Origin: an uncultured Austwickia sp.
Lineage (GTDB): Bacteria > Actinomycetota > Actinomycetes > Actinomycetales > Dermatophilaceae
Direction of reading: 5' to 3'
Assembly (NCBI GenBank): GCA_934678955.1
Contig: CAKUSI010000277.1
Span: 1-5,367, forward strand
Length of the DNA: 5,367 bases
The position numbers and the translations under genes are program-made. Positions 5,358 through 5,367 of this stretch are shown here, piece by piece. Below the pieces are notes generated by a model that was not told the DNA's origin, made no database searches, and saw nothing but the letters and a program-made list of their open reading frames with translations. Within the stretch, counting starts at the first letter, position 1. The number at the start of each line of letters is the position of its first letter.

Positions 5358-5367
5358 TGGGCGGGAA

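Overview
The window is about 70% G+C with strongly G/C-biased third codon positions. It reads like the chromosome of a high-GC actinomycete. The DUF4921-type protein and the VIT-type metal transporter would suit a Nocardioides-like member of the Propionibacteriales, but that placement is inference. I see no mobile element, CRISPR array, rRNA or tRNA.

Layout, left to right. Positions 1-172 are lower in GC and show no convincing gene. A small plus-strand gene of uncertain start ends at 316. It converges on a minus-strand gene ending at 386, with two short hairpins between them (327-341 and 345-360). The minus-strand block is, in transcription order, a VIT/CCC1-family Fe/Mn transporter (3304-2504), an uncharacterised 168-residue protein (2380-1874) and a GalT/HIT-like DUF4921 protein (1828-386). 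The last two are 45 bp apart and may be co-transcribed. A promoter-like element (2443-2472) just before the 168-residue gene suggests it can be expressed separately from the transporter gene.

A 74-bp divergent intergenic region separates the transporter gene from a plus-strand pair: a 12-helix MFS exporter (3379-4686) and a membrane HExxH protein of DUF3267 type (4683-5327). The two overlap by four bases (GTGA) and are probably translationally coupled. The window ends just after a GC-rich hairpin (5341-5357) that may terminate this pair.

The most unusual structure is two unrelated 18-bp tandem repeats, each adding proline-containing hexapeptides to the extreme C-terminus of a protein: the DUF4921 protein (419-526) and the DUF3267 protein (5235-5288). 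I find no clear multi-gene novel system. The best leads are the DUF4921 protein with its repeat tail, the uncharacterised 168-residue protein, and the coupled MFS/membrane-zincin pair.
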